A stretch of DNA of 64,000 bases from Flavobacterium sp. LHD-80 (GTDB lineage Bacteria; Bacteroidota; Bacteroidia; Flavobacteriales; Flavobacteriaceae). The stretch is taken from NCBI RefSeq assembly GCF_030929605.1, contig NZ_JAVFVS010000004.1:434001-498000 (forward strand), written 5' to 3'. Below the pieces are notes generated by a model that was given only the letters and a program-made list of their open reading frames with translations, was not told the DNA's origin and made no database searches. The position numbers and the translations under genes were made by a program. Positions 1 through 8,938 of the stretch are shown here, one piece after another. The stretch's first letter is position 1, and every line of letters begins with the position of its first letter.

Positions 1-26
1 CTACGATAAATTTTACCATCTTTTTT

Positions 27-734
27 TTATTTAGCGTCCATAAAAACATCTACATTTCTCTGGTTTAATTTTTCAGAGAATATCACGCCGTCTTTCATAT
101 GAATGGTTCTTTGTGAGAACGAAGCATCATAATCAGAGTGGGTTACCATCAAAATTGTTGCGCCTTTTGCGTGTAAATCGGTTAAAAGTTCCATTACTTC
201 ATTACCGTTTTTACTGTCTAAGTTTCCAGTTGGCTCATCGGCAAGAATAATTTTCGGGTCATTTACCAAAGCTCTTGCAACGGCAACTCTTTGCTGTTGA
301 CCTCCAGAAAGTTGTTGCGGAAAATGTTTCAATCGGTGCGAAATATTTAATTTCTCGGCAATAGCTTCAATTTTTTGTTTTCTTTCCGATGCTTTCACAT
401 TGTTGTACAGCAAAGGCAACTCGATATTGTCATAAACCGAAAGTTCGTCGATCAAGTTGAAATTCTGAAAAATGAATCCAATATTTTCTTTACGAACCTG
501 CGCTCTTCCTTTTTCTTTAAGACCAATCATTTCTTGATCTAATAATTTATAACTACCATCATTGGCACTGTCTAAAAGCCCGATGATGTTTAATAAAGTC
601 GATTTTCCACAACCTGAAGGTCCCATGATAGTTAAAAAGTCACCTTTTTTAATTTCTAAAGAAATACCGCTCAATGCTGATGTTTCTACTTCTTCTGTTC
701 TAAAAACTTTGGTTAAATTTTGAATTGTTATCAT
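27..734 (-). CDS. ABC transporter ATP-binding protein, MacB/LolD type
   Basis: Cytoplasmic ATPase subunit of an ABC transporter of the MacB/LolD class, which moves lipoproteins, peptides or drugs. All ATPase motifs are visible: Walker A GPSGCGKST at residues 38-46, Q-loop Gln90, signature LSGGQ at 142-146, Walker B IILADE at 162-167 and H-loop His199. The 235-residue length is normal for the family. It follows the membrane-fusion gene at 881-2128 on the same strand with a 146-bp gap, and the permease is probably encoded just left of the window. The substrate cannot be told from sequence. Confidence 0.93.
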   Translation of the reverse strand: MITIQNLTKVFRTEEVETSALSGISLEIKKGDFLTIMGPSGCGKSTLLNIIGLLDSANDGSYKLLDQEMIGLKEKGRAQVRKENIGFIFQNFNLIDELSVYDNIELPLLYNNVKASERKQKIEAIAEKLNISHRLKHFPQQLSGGQQQRVAVARALVNDPKIILADEPTGNLDSKNGNEVMELLTDLHAKGATILMVTHSDYDASFSQRTIHMKDGVIFSEKLNQRNVDVFMDAK

Positions 735-880
735 TTTTGTAAAGGTGTTAAATGTTGTTAATTACGTTTTTTGATTGATGATTGATGATTTATAATTGTG
801 AATTATTAATTGTAAATTGTGAATTGACTGCTGAAAACTGAAACTGTATACTAAATCAAGACTGATCACTAAATGCTTGA

Positions 881-2128
881 TTACTGATCACTACTAATAG
901 AAAGCTCCTCAATATCCTTGTAATCTGAATACGATGAAGTAATCACCGATTCGCCTTCTTTTAAACCTTCAAGAACTTCATAATAAGAAGGATTTTCTCT
1001 TCCTAATTTTATATTTCTTCTTTCAGCTTTGTTGCCTTTTACGACAAAAATCCATTTTCCTGCAGTTTCTTGATTAAAGCTTCCTTTCGGCAACACTAAA
1101 ATTTTATTTCTTTCAGATAAAATCAGTTTTACTCCAAAACTAAGTCCGTCTTGCAAAACAATATTTTCTTTAGAGGTAAAAGCCAATTCTACTGTAAAAT
1201 GACCGTTTTTTACTTCCGGAATAACTTTGGTAACAATAACTTCAAGCGCTTTCCCTTTAAATTCTACTTGGCCTTTCAAGCCTTCGCGAACTTTCTCCAA
1301 ATAAAATTCATCAACATCGGCAGCAAGTTTATAACCACGTTTTGAATCGATTTTTCCAATGCTTTGACCTGCCTGAAAATTTTGTCCTAAGACAGCTTCA
1401 AATGATGTTAATCGGCCAGATTCTGGAGCGGTGATCAAGAAATTCTTTTTGTTGTTTCTTAAAATATCCAAACTTTTTTCCATGGTTTGAATGGAATGAT
1501 TTATCTGCGAAATTTGAACTTGATTCGATTGTTTTTCTTTTTGAATACTCTGCTGAATCGTTCTTTTTCTTTCTTCCTGAAAACGCAAACTTTCTTTAAA
1601 AGTATTCCAGTCGTTTTTCGAAATAACCTCTTTATCATACAATTTCGAGTTCATATCGTACAATCTTTTGGCGTCATTATAATCGTGTTCGATTAAAACC
1701 AAATCTTTGTTTAAATTCAATTCCTGATTTCTAATGTTCAGTTTTCCTGTATTTAAATTGTTGATTTGCTCAATAATAGCGGTTTCCTGAGTTAAGTAAT
1801 TCAGTTCTGTATTTGGATTGTAAAGTCTTGCCAACGATTGACCTTTTGTAACCATGGCACCGTTTTCAACAAAAATCTCTTTTACAGACCCGCCTTCAGT
1901 AACGTTTACAAGCATTACGTTTAAAGGCTCGACTTTTGCCTGAAAAACCACAAAATCTTCAAAAAAAGCCTTTTCAACTTTTTGAATTGAAAGTTCTTCG
2001 GCTTTTACATTTAAACTTCTTTTGGTGTTAAACGAAAAAAAGACAATTGTGGCCAAAACTAAAAAAACTCCAATTGCTATTGTGAGATATCTAAATTTTC
2101 TATTTTTACGAGGAATAACGGTGTCCAT
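881..2128 (-). CDS. HlyD/RND-family periplasmic adaptor (efflux membrane-fusion protein)
   Basis: Membrane-fusion protein of 415 residues that would link an inner-membrane transporter to an outer-membrane channel. It has an N-terminal membrane anchor at about residues 14-33 and no lipobox, a split biotinyl-lipoyl-like domain around 75-105 and 230-265, a long coiled coil between them (about 110-225), and a C-terminal beta-barrel ending in the usual LKEGESVI-type segment. With the downstream ABC ATPase it forms a MacA/MacB-like operon. A sigma-54-like promoter lies 30-45 bp upstream and an NtrC-type regulator is divergent, so two-component control is likely. That regulation is inferred. Confidence 0.88.
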   Translation of the reverse strand: MDTVIPRKNRKFRYLTIAIGVFLVLATIVFFSFNTKRSLNVKAEELSIQKVEKAFFEDFVVFQAKVEPLNVMLVNVTEGGSVKEIFVENGAMVTKGQSLARLYNPNTELNYLTQETAIIEQINNLNTGKLNIRNQELNLNKDLVLIEHDYNDAKRLYDMNSKLYDKEVISKNDWNTFKESLRFQEERKRTIQQSIQKEKQSNQVQISQINHSIQTMEKSLDILRNNKKNFLITAPESGRLTSFEAVLGQNFQAGQSIGKIDSKRGYKLAADVDEFYLEKVREGLKGQVEFKGKALEVIVTKVIPEVKNGHFTVELAFTSKENIVLQDGLSFGVKLILSERNKILVLPKGSFNQETAGKWIFVVKGNKAERRNIKLGRENPSYYEVLEGLKEGESVITSSYSDYKDIEELSISSDQ

Positions 2129-2155
2129 TTTTTAAATAATTTACTGATTACCAAT

Positions 2156-2173
2156 AGGTAAATACTGTGCCAC
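2156..2173 (-). promoter_or_regulatory. Possible sigma-54 promoter for the adaptor/ABC operon
   Basis: On the minus strand the sequence TGGCACAGTATTTACC matches the -24 box (TGGCAC) and has the right 10-bp distance to the -12 box, but the -12 element reads TTAC instead of TTGC. It lies about 30 bp before the start of the adaptor gene and next to the divergent gene for a sigma-54-dependent activator. The mismatch at a highly conserved position keeps this tentative. Confidence 0.4.
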
Positions 2174-2286
2174 AAAATTTATAATTTGTAAAGCATTGAT
2201 TTTAAAGAAGCTTTTCAAAACAACCCAAAACCAGAGTGTTCGATAATGAACAGTTGACCGTTCAAAATCGGACAAAAAAATACAGG

Positions 2287-3630
2287 ATGAGAAAAAAACA
2301 AGCCCAAATATTAATTGTTGACGATCAGGAAGAAATTCTTTTTTCGGCCAAAATGATTCTCAAAAAACATTTTGAAACGATTTTTACTGAAAATAGTCCG
2401 AAAAAAATCATTGCTATTTTATCTGAAAATGACATAAATGTTGTTTTATTGGACATGAATTACCGAATTGGGTTTGAAGATGGACGCGAAGGAATTCATT
2501 GGCTGAAAGAAATCAAAACGCTTTCTCCAAATACAATTGTGATTTTAATGACCGCTTTCGGAAAAATCGACACTGCGGTTGAAGGTATAAAAATTGGCGC
2601 TTTTGATTATGTTTTGAAACCTTGGAACAATGAAAAACTGCTCGAAATAATTGATAAAGCTGTCACCGAAAGCCGAAAAAACAACAAAAAACCTGTTGTT
2701 GAAAAAACAGAAAAAAGATATTTTACAGGAACTTCTCAAAAAATAAAACAAGCGTATTCAATTGCTGAAAAAGTAGCCAGAACAGATGCGAATGTTTTAA
2801 TTCTAGGCGAAAATGGAACCGGAAAATATGTTTTTGCCGAGTTTATTCATCAAAATTCCGAAAGAAAAAACGAACCTTTTATTCATGTTGATTTAGGATC
2901 TTTAAGTGATAATTTGTTCGAAAGTGAACTTTTTGGATACGCAAAAGGCGCTTTTACTGATGCTAAAATAGATACGCCCGGAAGATTTGAGTCGGCTCAA
3001 AATGGAACTATTTTTCTGGATGAAATCGGAAATATTCCGCTTCATCTGCAATCTAAATTATTGCATGTGTTGCAGACAAAAACAGTTACACGTTTGGGCG
3101 AAAGCAAAGCAAGGCCTTTAAATGTGCGAATTATTTCGGCAACTAATAATGATATTAAAGCCGAGGTAAAAAATAAAGTTTTCAGAGAAGATTTGCTGTA
3201 CCGAATCAATACGATGGAAATCAATTTACCGCCTCTACGCGAACGAAAAGAAGATATTGTGCCAATGGCGCATTTTGTTCTGGACCAGATTGCTGAAAAA
3301 TACAATCAAGATAATTGGCATTTTGAGGAAAATGTTGCGCCGTATTTAGAAAAATATCCATGGAAAGGAAATGTCCGCGAAATGGAAAATAAGATTGAGC
3401 GCGCATTAATTTTGGCAGACAATAATACAATTTCTGTTCATGATCTTGATATTTTGGATTTTGAAGAAATTCAGGAAAATGATGAAAATCCATTATCCGA
3501 ATTAGAAAAAGCAGCAATCGAAAAAGCACTTTTTAAACACCACGGAAATATCTCAAAAACCGCCGAAGAATTAGGATTGTCTAGAGCTGCTTTGTACAGG
3601 AGAATTGAAAAATACGATCTAAAAAATTAA
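2287..3630 (+). CDS. Sigma-54-dependent response regulator, NtrC family
   Basis: Receiver, AAA+ and Fis-type DNA-binding domains, 447 residues from the ATG at 2287. I prefer this start to the in-frame ATG at 2236 because the receiver domain begins directly after it. Receiver: acidic pair Asp12/Asp13, phospho-acceptor Asp56, Thr89 and Lys111. AAA+: Walker A GENGTGK at 174-180, sigma-54 loop as GAFTDA at 221-226 rather than GAFTGA, Walker B FLDEIG at 243-248. The C-terminal helix-turn-helix has the pattern NISKTAEELGLSRAALYRRI. It is divergent from the efflux operon and followed by its likely kinase. Confidence 0.92.
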   Translation: MRKKQAQILIVDDQEEILFSAKMILKKHFETIFTENSPKKIIAILSENDINVVLLDMNYRIGFEDGREGIHWLKEIKTLSPNTIVILMTAFGKIDTAVEGIKIGAFDYVLKPWNNEKLLEIIDKAVTESRKNNKKPVVEKTEKRYFTGTSQKIKQAYSIAEKVARTDANVLILGENGTGKYVFAEFIHQNSERKNEPFIHVDLGSLSDNLFESELFGYAKGAFTDAKIDTPGRFESAQNGTIFLDEIGNIPLHLQSKLLHVLQTKTVTRLGESKARPLNVRIISATNNDIKAEVKNKVFREDLLYRINTMEINLPPLRERKEDIVPMAHFVLDQIAEKYNQDNWHFEENVAPYLEKYPWKGNVREMENKIERALILADNNTISVHDLDILDFEEIQENDENPLSELEKAAIEKALFKHHGNISKTAEELGLSRAALYRRIEKYDLKN

Positions 3631-3646
3631 GGTAAAAGCGTTAATT

Positions 3647-3757
3647 TAACCGCAAAGTACGCAAAGTAATTTTTTGCAGTGTTTGTAATTGTTTTATTAA
3701 GTTCGCAAAGCTATATGTAACGTTCCTTGCGTAAAATCCTTGCGACCTTTGCGGTTA
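3647..3757. repeat. Intergenic palindrome, CGCAAAG family
   Basis: Starts TAACCGCAAAG and ends CTTTGCGGTTA, with inner repeats of CGCAAAG/CTTGCG. Fills most of the gap between the response regulator and kinase genes. Confidence 0.75.
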
Positions 3758-3788
3758 GATTTTCATCAGCATAAAAAAAATAAATATA

Positions 3789-5114
3789 ATGAAAAACTGG
3801 AAATTTTATAACGCTTTGTTCGTGAGAGTTTTGTTTGTAATGATTCTCTTTTTCTTCTGCGTTTTTCTGATTTATAAAATGTTTTATTATAACGCAATTT
3901 TAGTTGGCTGTTTCGTTTTTATAATGCTGGCTGAAATGTACTTTTATGTAAAAAATCAATTGCAGTTTTACGACAGAACGTTGCTTTCGATTTTGCAGAA
4001 TGACTTCACAACAAATTTCCCTGAAGAGAATAAACGAGACAATTTTGAAAGTTTGTATTTGTTGTATGAAACATTGAAAGTGCAGCAACAAGAACAAATT
4101 TCGAAAGAATTGATTTATCGTTCGCTTCTGAATAATATTGAGAGTGCTGCTTTGATTTTGGAAAAAGAAGATGACGACTGGAACATTTTTTTGATGAATG
4201 ATTGTTTTTCGGATTTATTTAAAGTGCCAAAAGTGAGTCATTGGAAATACCTTAAAAATTATCTTCCTTCACTTTGTTTTGAAATTGAAAAAACAGATTT
4301 TAGCGAATTAAAATCGGCTATTTCTATAAAAATTGAAGAGCAGGATTTGCAGACTTTTATGCTCCAGACTTCGCGAACTCAGAGTTACAACAGAGAATAT
4401 TTTATTATTTTATTAGATAGTATTCAGCGCGTTATCGAGAAAAAAGAAAAAGAAGCCTGGATCAATTTGATGAAAATTATTTCGCATGAGTTAATGAATT
4501 CTTTGACGCCAATTCGCGCGCTTTCGCAGAATTTACTTCACATTGTCGATCAGGAAAATTTAGAAGAAGATGATTTTGAAGATATAAAAAGCAGTATTTC
4601 AACTATCATAAATAGAAGCGATCACTTGCAGGCTTTTGTTGAAAATTACCGCAAACTGGCCATGCTACCAACGCCAACAAAACAAATGACGTCAATAAAT
4701 GCACTTTTCGACGATTGCCTTCGCATCATGAGTCCGATTTTGAAAGCCGAGAATATTGAATTGATCAATGAAATTCATAGCTCGCGTTCTATTTTAATTG
4801 ATAAAAATCAGATGGAACAAGTGATTATTAATTTGATTACAAACAGTATTTATGCACTGAAAGAAAAAGCAGAAAAGAAATTGTATGTCTCAAGTTATAC
4901 CGAAAACAATCGTTTTTTTATCTCAATAGCTGACAACGGAAAAGGAATCGATCCAGAAATTCAGGACAAAGTTTTCCTTCCTTTTTTCACCACCAGAAAA
5001 GACGGCGCCGGAATTGGTTTAACGCTTTCTAAAAATATCATTGAAGCGCACGGCGGTTATTTAAGCTACCAAACCGATGAAGATAAAACGAGTTTTGTGA
5101 TTTGCCTGATTTAA
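3789..5114 (+). CDS. Sensor histidine kinase, partner of the NtrC-type regulator
   Basis: Membrane histidine kinase of 441 residues. Two hydrophobic segments lie in the first 55 residues (about 10-30 and 36-53) with almost no periplasmic loop, so it probably senses a membrane or internal signal. A PAS-like region covers about 105-215. The H-box is ISHELMNSLTP, followed by the N-box NLITNSIYAL, G1 box DNGKGID, F-box PFFTTRKDG and G2 box GAGIGL. It lies 158 bp downstream of the response regulator gene, separated by a palindromic repeat, so the two may be co-transcribed. The signal is unknown. Confidence 0.9.
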   Translation: MKNWKFYNALFVRVLFVMILFFFCVFLIYKMFYYNAILVGCFVFIMLAEMYFYVKNQLQFYDRTLLSILQNDFTTNFPEENKRDNFESLYLLYETLKVQQQEQISKELIYRSLLNNIESAALILEKEDDDWNIFLMNDCFSDLFKVPKVSHWKYLKNYLPSLCFEIEKTDFSELKSAISIKIEEQDLQTFMLQTSRTQSYNREYFIILLDSIQRVIEKKEKEAWINLMKIISHELMNSLTPIRALSQNLLHIVDQENLEEDDFEDIKSSISTIINRSDHLQAFVENYRKLAMLPTPTKQMTSINALFDDCLRIMSPILKAENIELINEIHSSRSILIDKNQMEQVIINLITNSIYALKEKAEKKLYVSSYTENNRFFISIADNGKGIDPEIQDKVFLPFFTTRKDGAGIGLTLSKNIIEAHGGYLSYQTDEDKTSFVICLI

Positions 5115-5120
5115 AAAAAT

Positions 5121-5297
5121 GAACCATATAAGTTATATAAGTTCATTTTAAATTTTTGTGCTGCGTCACTGTGTGATTTAATCTCGCAAAGTCGCGAAGT
5201 CGCAAAGTTTTTTCTTTAAAGTTTTCTTTGCGACTTCGCGACTTTGCGAGAGATTTATCCGCAACGCATAAAATGAACTTATATAACTTATATGGTG
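5121..5297. repeat. Nested palindrome: ACCATATAAGT arms around a CGCAAAG hairpin
   Basis: Outer arms ACCATATAAGTTATATAAG (from 5123) and its inverse CTTATATAACTTATATGGT enclose an inner hairpin at about 5180-5250 built of CTCGCAAAGTCGCGAAGTCGC and its inverse. The right arm runs into the last codons of the ATL gene, so the element supplies its stop codon. It sits between convergent genes and could work as a two-way terminator. Confidence 0.8.
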
Positions 5298-5617
5298 TAA
5301 ATTTCCGGTTCCCAAAAATGTTTTTCGAGATCTACAATTTGATTATCCACAACTTTAACGCCTTCATTTTCTAAAAGCTGTTGCATTAAATTCGTTCCAT
5401 CAAAATGGTGTTTTCCTGTCAAAAGTCCTTTTCGGTTTACTACTCGGTGAGCTGGAACATCATCCATATTATGACAGGCATTCATTGCCCAGCCCACCAT
5501 TCGGGCGGAGCGTGCGGTTCCTAAAGCTTTTGCAATTGCGCCATAAGAAGTTACTCTGCCGTACGGAATTTGTCTGGCAACTGCATAAACTCTTTCGAAA
5601 AAATTCTCTTCAGCCAT
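5288..5617 (-). CDS. Alkyltransferase-like (ATL) DNA-repair protein, MGMT family
   Basis: Matches the DNA-binding domain of O6-alkylguanine-DNA alkyltransferases: PYGRVTSYGAIAKALG at the N-terminal side and the arginine-finger helix at about residues 36-46. The active-site motif PCHRV is PAHRV here, with Ala56 in place of the alkyl-accepting cysteine. Such ATL proteins bind O6-alkylguanine, flip the base and recruit nucleotide excision repair instead of repairing directly. The length of 109 residues is usual for ATLs. The 3' end overlaps a palindromic repeat. The alternative, a dead MGMT, is the same thing in practice. Confidence 0.88.
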   Translation of the reverse strand: MAEENFFERVYAVARQIPYGRVTSYGAIAKALGTARSARMVGWAMNACHNMDDVPAHRVVNRKGLLTGKHHFDGTNLMQQLLENEGVKVVDNQIVDLEKHFWEPEIYTI

Positions 5618-5630
5618 AATTTATTTTTTT

Positions 5631-5784
5631 GCCACAGATTAAGTGGTTAAAAAAGTGTTTTTTAGTCTCACGCAGATTTTGCAGATCAGGCGGATAAAAA
5701 ATAAGAATAATTAATCTGCTAAATCTGCAGAATCTGCGTGAAAAAATCTTTACTACAAAGATAAAATCATTTTAATCTGTGTCT
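5631..5784. repeat. Nested palindrome: CACAGATTA arms around an ACGCAGATT hairpin
   Basis: Outer arms GCCACAGATTA at 5631 and TAATCTGTG near 5773. The inner hairpin at about 5668-5742 starts TCACGCAGATTTTGCAGAT and ends with its inverse. It fills the gap between two minus-strand genes. Confidence 0.7.
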
Positions 5785-5791
5785 TATATTC

Positions 5792-6430
5792 TTATCCGAA
5801 ATAATAATTCAGAATATTAAAAAGTGTCACAATTGCAACTAAACCAGTAATGCTTCCGATAATGGTATTCATATTGCGCATCAAGTAATCCGTTTTCTTT
5901 TCGATTCTTCCAAAGAAAGCAATGTAACTGTACAAAGCAGCGAACGAACCCAAAACCGAACCCAAAACAAAAGTGAAAATGATATTATTTTCAAATGCAA
6001 AAAGATTGTAAGACGCTAATGTAACGCTAACAACAACGTAATACGGAATAGGGAAAAAGTTTAATCCAGAAAGCAACATTCCGAGAAAGAAACGACTCTT
6101 TTTACTGCTTTTTTTGATTTTTGATTTCTTTTTTGATTTTGGTTCTTTGGCAATAAACAAAAAGTAAATTGTCAAAATAGAGAAAATTACAAAACCAACT
6201 TCACGCAATAAAGTCACAACATCTGGTCGATTGTCGATCACACGTGCAAATAAAACAGCTACCGAAACCTGAAAGAAAATGACTAAAACTGCTCCGGTAA
6301 CAAAGGATAAAGCATTCTTTTTTCCTTCTTTCATATTTATTTTGGCTGCTGTCATATTGAGTAAACCTGGCGGAATAATCCCAATTGCAGCCGCAATAAA
6401 GCCCGAAAGTAATGGAGTAAATATTGCCAT
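5792..6430 (-). CDS. LysE/RhtB-family-like membrane exporter
   Basis: Inner-membrane protein of 212 residues with about six hydrophobic helices. The first helix carries the proline-glycine motif IIPPGLLNM (about 18-26) typical of LysE-type amino-acid exporters. A strongly basic cytoplasmic loop of repeated Lys/Ser lies at about 94-113 between helices 3 and 4. The family exports amino acids or small metabolites; the substrate cannot be predicted. It is transcribed towards the ATL gene but separated from it by a 170-bp palindromic region, so they are probably separate units. Confidence 0.8.
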   Translation of the reverse strand: MAIFTPLLSGFIAAAIGIIPPGLLNMTAAKINMKEGKKNALSFVTGAVLVIFFQVSVAVLFARVIDNRPDVVTLLREVGFVIFSILTIYFLFIAKEPKSKKKSKIKKSSKKSRFFLGMLLSGLNFFPIPYYVVVSVTLASYNLFAFENNIIFTFVLGSVLGSFAALYSYIAFFGRIEKKTDYLMRNMNTIIGSITGLVAIVTLFNILNYYFG

Positions 6431-6473
6431 TCAGTTACTAGATCAGTTAGAATATATGTTTTTCAAAATTAAA

Positions 6474-7151
6474 TTAGTCTTTAATTTTGAAACGAATATA
6501 CGTAATTGCCTTGTTAATTTCTAAATATTGTTTTTCGTAAAATGTCTGAATTGAAGTCACGACTTCAGGACTTCCTTCGTTTTTATATACGTTATGATTG
6601 GCGTAAAGCACCTCGTGTCCTTCTCCGTGAAGCAACCCAAGTGTATAGCCATGCATGAATTCGCTGTCGGTTTTTAAGTTTACGACACCGTCTTTTTTAA
6701 GGATTTTTTTGTACAATTGAAGAAACTCAGAATTCGTCATTCTGTGTTTTGTTCTTTTGTATTTGATCTGCGGATCTGGGAAAGTAATCCAGATTTCGTC
6801 TACTTCGCCTTCAGCAAAAATATGATTGATCAATTCGATTTGAGTACGAACGAAAGCTACATTATGAAGTCCGTCTTCAACAGCAGTTTTAGCGCCTCTC
6901 CAGAAACGAGCACCTTTAATATCAATTCCGATAAAATTTTTGTTAGGATATTTTTCAGCTAATCCAACAGAATATTCTCCTTTTCCACAACCTAATTCTA
7001 AAACTAATGGATTGTCATTTTTAAAGAAATCAGAATTCCATTTCCCTCTTAAAGGCATTAAGTTGCCTACAACTTCTTCTCTGGTTGGTTGAAAAACGTT
7101 TTGAAATGTTTCGTTTTCTCTGAATCTCTTAAGTTTATTTTTACTTCCCAC
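6474..7151 (-). CDS. trmB: tRNA (guanine-N7-)-methyltransferase TrmB
   Basis: SAM-dependent enzyme that makes m7G46 in tRNA. The SAM-binding motif reads LELGCGKGEYS, followed by the acidic strand FIGIDIKG, and the family signature appears as FPDPQIKYKRTKHR. I place the start at the GTG at 7151, giving an N-terminus (V/M)GSKNKLKRF that matches flavobacterial TrmB as I remember it. The in-frame ATG at 7172 would add seven residues. The length of 225 residues fits. The gene stands alone, followed by the LysE-type exporter after 43 bp. Confidence 0.92.
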   Translation of the reverse strand: MGSKNKLKRFRENETFQNVFQPTREEVVGNLMPLRGKWNSDFFKNDNPLVLELGCGKGEYSVGLAEKYPNKNFIGIDIKGARFWRGAKTAVEDGLHNVAFVRTQIELINHIFAEGEVDEIWITFPDPQIKYKRTKHRMTNSEFLQLYKKILKKDGVVNLKTDSEFMHGYTLGLLHGEGHEVLYANHNVYKNEGSPEVVTSIQTFYEKQYLEINKAITYIRFKIKD

Positions 7152-7226
7152 TTTTACAAAAATTTTCCGCAAAATTAAGGAATATAAACGAATGGACGAG
7201 ACGCAATTATGGTTTAAATTTTTTTA

Positions 7227-7286
7227 GCCACAGATTTCACAGATTTTAAGGATTTTTTAATCTGTTTAATCAGTGAAATCTGTGGC
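7227..7286. repeat. Palindrome, GCCACAGATTTCACAGATT family
   Basis: Arms GCCACAGATTTCACAGATT and its near inverse AATCAGTGAAATCTGTGGC form a 60-bp hairpin just after the stop of the ammonium transporter gene, where it may also terminate transcription. Confidence 0.75.
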
Positions 7287-7293
7287 CTATCTT

Positions 7294-8676
7294 TTAACCG
7301 TAATGAGGTTCTGTAATTGCTTTTGTTTTTGGATCAAGTGTTTCGTCATGTTGCGACAAATCAAGCCCAATATGTTCTGATTCTTCAGAAACTCTAAGCG
7401 GAATAATGAAATTTGTTACTTTAAACAAGAAATAAGCTCCAAAGAAAGTAAAGATCGAAACTAAAACTAACGCCATCATATGATGTCCAAAAACGTTCCA
7501 TCCGCCGTGTAATAAACTTGCGTTTTCACCATGAGCGAAAATTGCAGTTAAAATCATTCCCATGATTCCTCCAACGCCATGACAAGCAAAAACGTCAAGT
7601 GTATCATCAAATCTTTTTGAATATTTACAGTTTACAGCTGTGTTTGAAACCAAAGCCGTTACAAATCCGAAAAACATACTTTCAGGAACAGAAACAAATC
7701 CTGCGGCAGGCGTAATGGCTACTAAGCCAACTACAGCTCCAATACAAGCTCCAAGTGCTGACACTTTTCTTCCGTTCATTCGGTCAAAGAAAATCCACGT
7801 TAACATTGCCGCGGCTGATGAAGTTGTTGTAGTTGCAAAAGCCATAGCGGCAGTTCCGTTTGCAGCAAGCGCAGAACCTGCGTTGAACCCAAACCAACCA
7901 AACCATAACATTCCGGTTCCTAATAATACAAACGGAATATTAGTTGGAATATGCTGGCTGTTTTTTCTTTTTCCTAAAACAATAACTCCGGCCAAAGCAG
8001 CAAAACCAGAACTCATGTGTACTACCGTTCCACCGGCGAAATCTTTAACACCAAAATAGCTTCCTAAAATACCGGTTGGATACCAAACCGCGTGGCATAA
8101 AGGAGCATATATAAAAATTGTAAATAAGCTAATGAAAATCAAATAAGAAATAAAACGAACACGCTCTGCAAATGAACCTGTAATAATAGCAGGAGCAATA
8201 ATGGCAAATTTCATTTGGAACAAAGCAAAAAGCATAAACGGAATCGTACTCGCTAATTGTTTATGAGGCAAAACGCCCACATAATCCATAAATGCAAAAG
8301 TGGTAGGATTTCCGAAGAAACTATAAAAATGATCTCCAGAACCAAAACCAACCGGTTCTCCAAAAGCAAGACTAAAAGCAACGACAACCCATAAAAGTGT
8401 AACGACTCCCAAGCAAATGAAACTTTGAAGCATGGTCGAAATCACATTTTTTTTGCCAACCATTCCGCCATAAAAAAAAGATAATCCAGGCGTCATAATT
8501 AAAACAAGACAAGATGAAGTCAGCATCCAGGCAACATCTGCCGGAACAATATGATCAGTGGTGCCAAATTCAGATAAAACATAACTATTTTCGGTCATTG
8601 CTGGCCAAAATGCACCCGTGATGCAAACAATGCTAATAATAATAAAGGAAATGATCCAGCGTTTTTCTATTTTCAT
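7294..8676 (-). CDS. amt: Ammonium transporter, Amt family
   Basis: Polytopic inner-membrane channel for ammonium/ammonia, 460 residues with about 11-12 helices. Family marks: MTPGLSFFYGGMVGKKN near the N-terminus, the pore-histidine segments VVHMSSGFAALAG and DVFACHGVGGIMGMI, and a C-terminal cytoplasmic tail that normally contacts GlnK. The first hydrophobic helix may act as a signal peptide. No glnK or glutamine synthetase gene is adjacent, which is less common. A sigma-A-type promoter lies about 40 bp upstream. Control by nitrogen status is expected for the family but not visible here. Confidence 0.96.
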   Translation of the reverse strand: MKIEKRWIISFIIISIVCITGAFWPAMTENSYVLSEFGTTDHIVPADVAWMLTSSCLVLIMTPGLSFFYGGMVGKKNVISTMLQSFICLGVVTLLWVVVAFSLAFGEPVGFGSGDHFYSFFGNPTTFAFMDYVGVLPHKQLASTIPFMLFALFQMKFAIIAPAIITGSFAERVRFISYLIFISLFTIFIYAPLCHAVWYPTGILGSYFGVKDFAGGTVVHMSSGFAALAGVIVLGKRKNSQHIPTNIPFVLLGTGMLWFGWFGFNAGSALAANGTAAMAFATTTTSSAAAMLTWIFFDRMNGRKVSALGACIGAVVGLVAITPAAGFVSVPESMFFGFVTALVSNTAVNCKYSKRFDDTLDVFACHGVGGIMGMILTAIFAHGENASLLHGGWNVFGHHMMALVLVSIFTFFGAYFLFKVTNFIIPLRVSEESEHIGLDLSQHDETLDPKTKAITEPHYG

Positions 8677-8714
8677 TTTTCAAATACTTTATTGAACCCT
8701 ATTTTTTTTGGGGT

Positions 8715-8748
8715 CAAAGTTAAAAAAAATTAAATATTTTGATTTCAA
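8715..8748 (-). promoter_or_regulatory. Sigma-A-type promoter for the ammonium transporter
   Basis: On the minus strand TAACTTTG (8715-8722) fits the Bacteroidota -7 box TAnnTTTG, with TTG 23 bp further upstream at 8746-8748, the long end of the allowed spacing. The start codon is about 40 bp downstream. Confidence 0.5.
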
Positions 8749-8938
8749 GGGCTGTTAAAATAGTGGTGCGGTTTTTATTTTAGCTGATTTTGTAAATTAT
8801 GGGTGTATTTTTTGAGAGTATTTTATTTTGAAGTTCTAATTTACGCCTAAAATTGTCAATTGTATTATAATTATTTTGATAATGCACTTTGTAAAACACT
8901 CTAAAAGTTAGGATTATAAGAATAAAACTGAAAAATGT

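Noticed and set aside
2236..2286. ATG at 2236 as start of the response regulator
   Set aside because: It adds 17 residues unlike a receiver domain, while the ATG at 2287 starts the domain directly.
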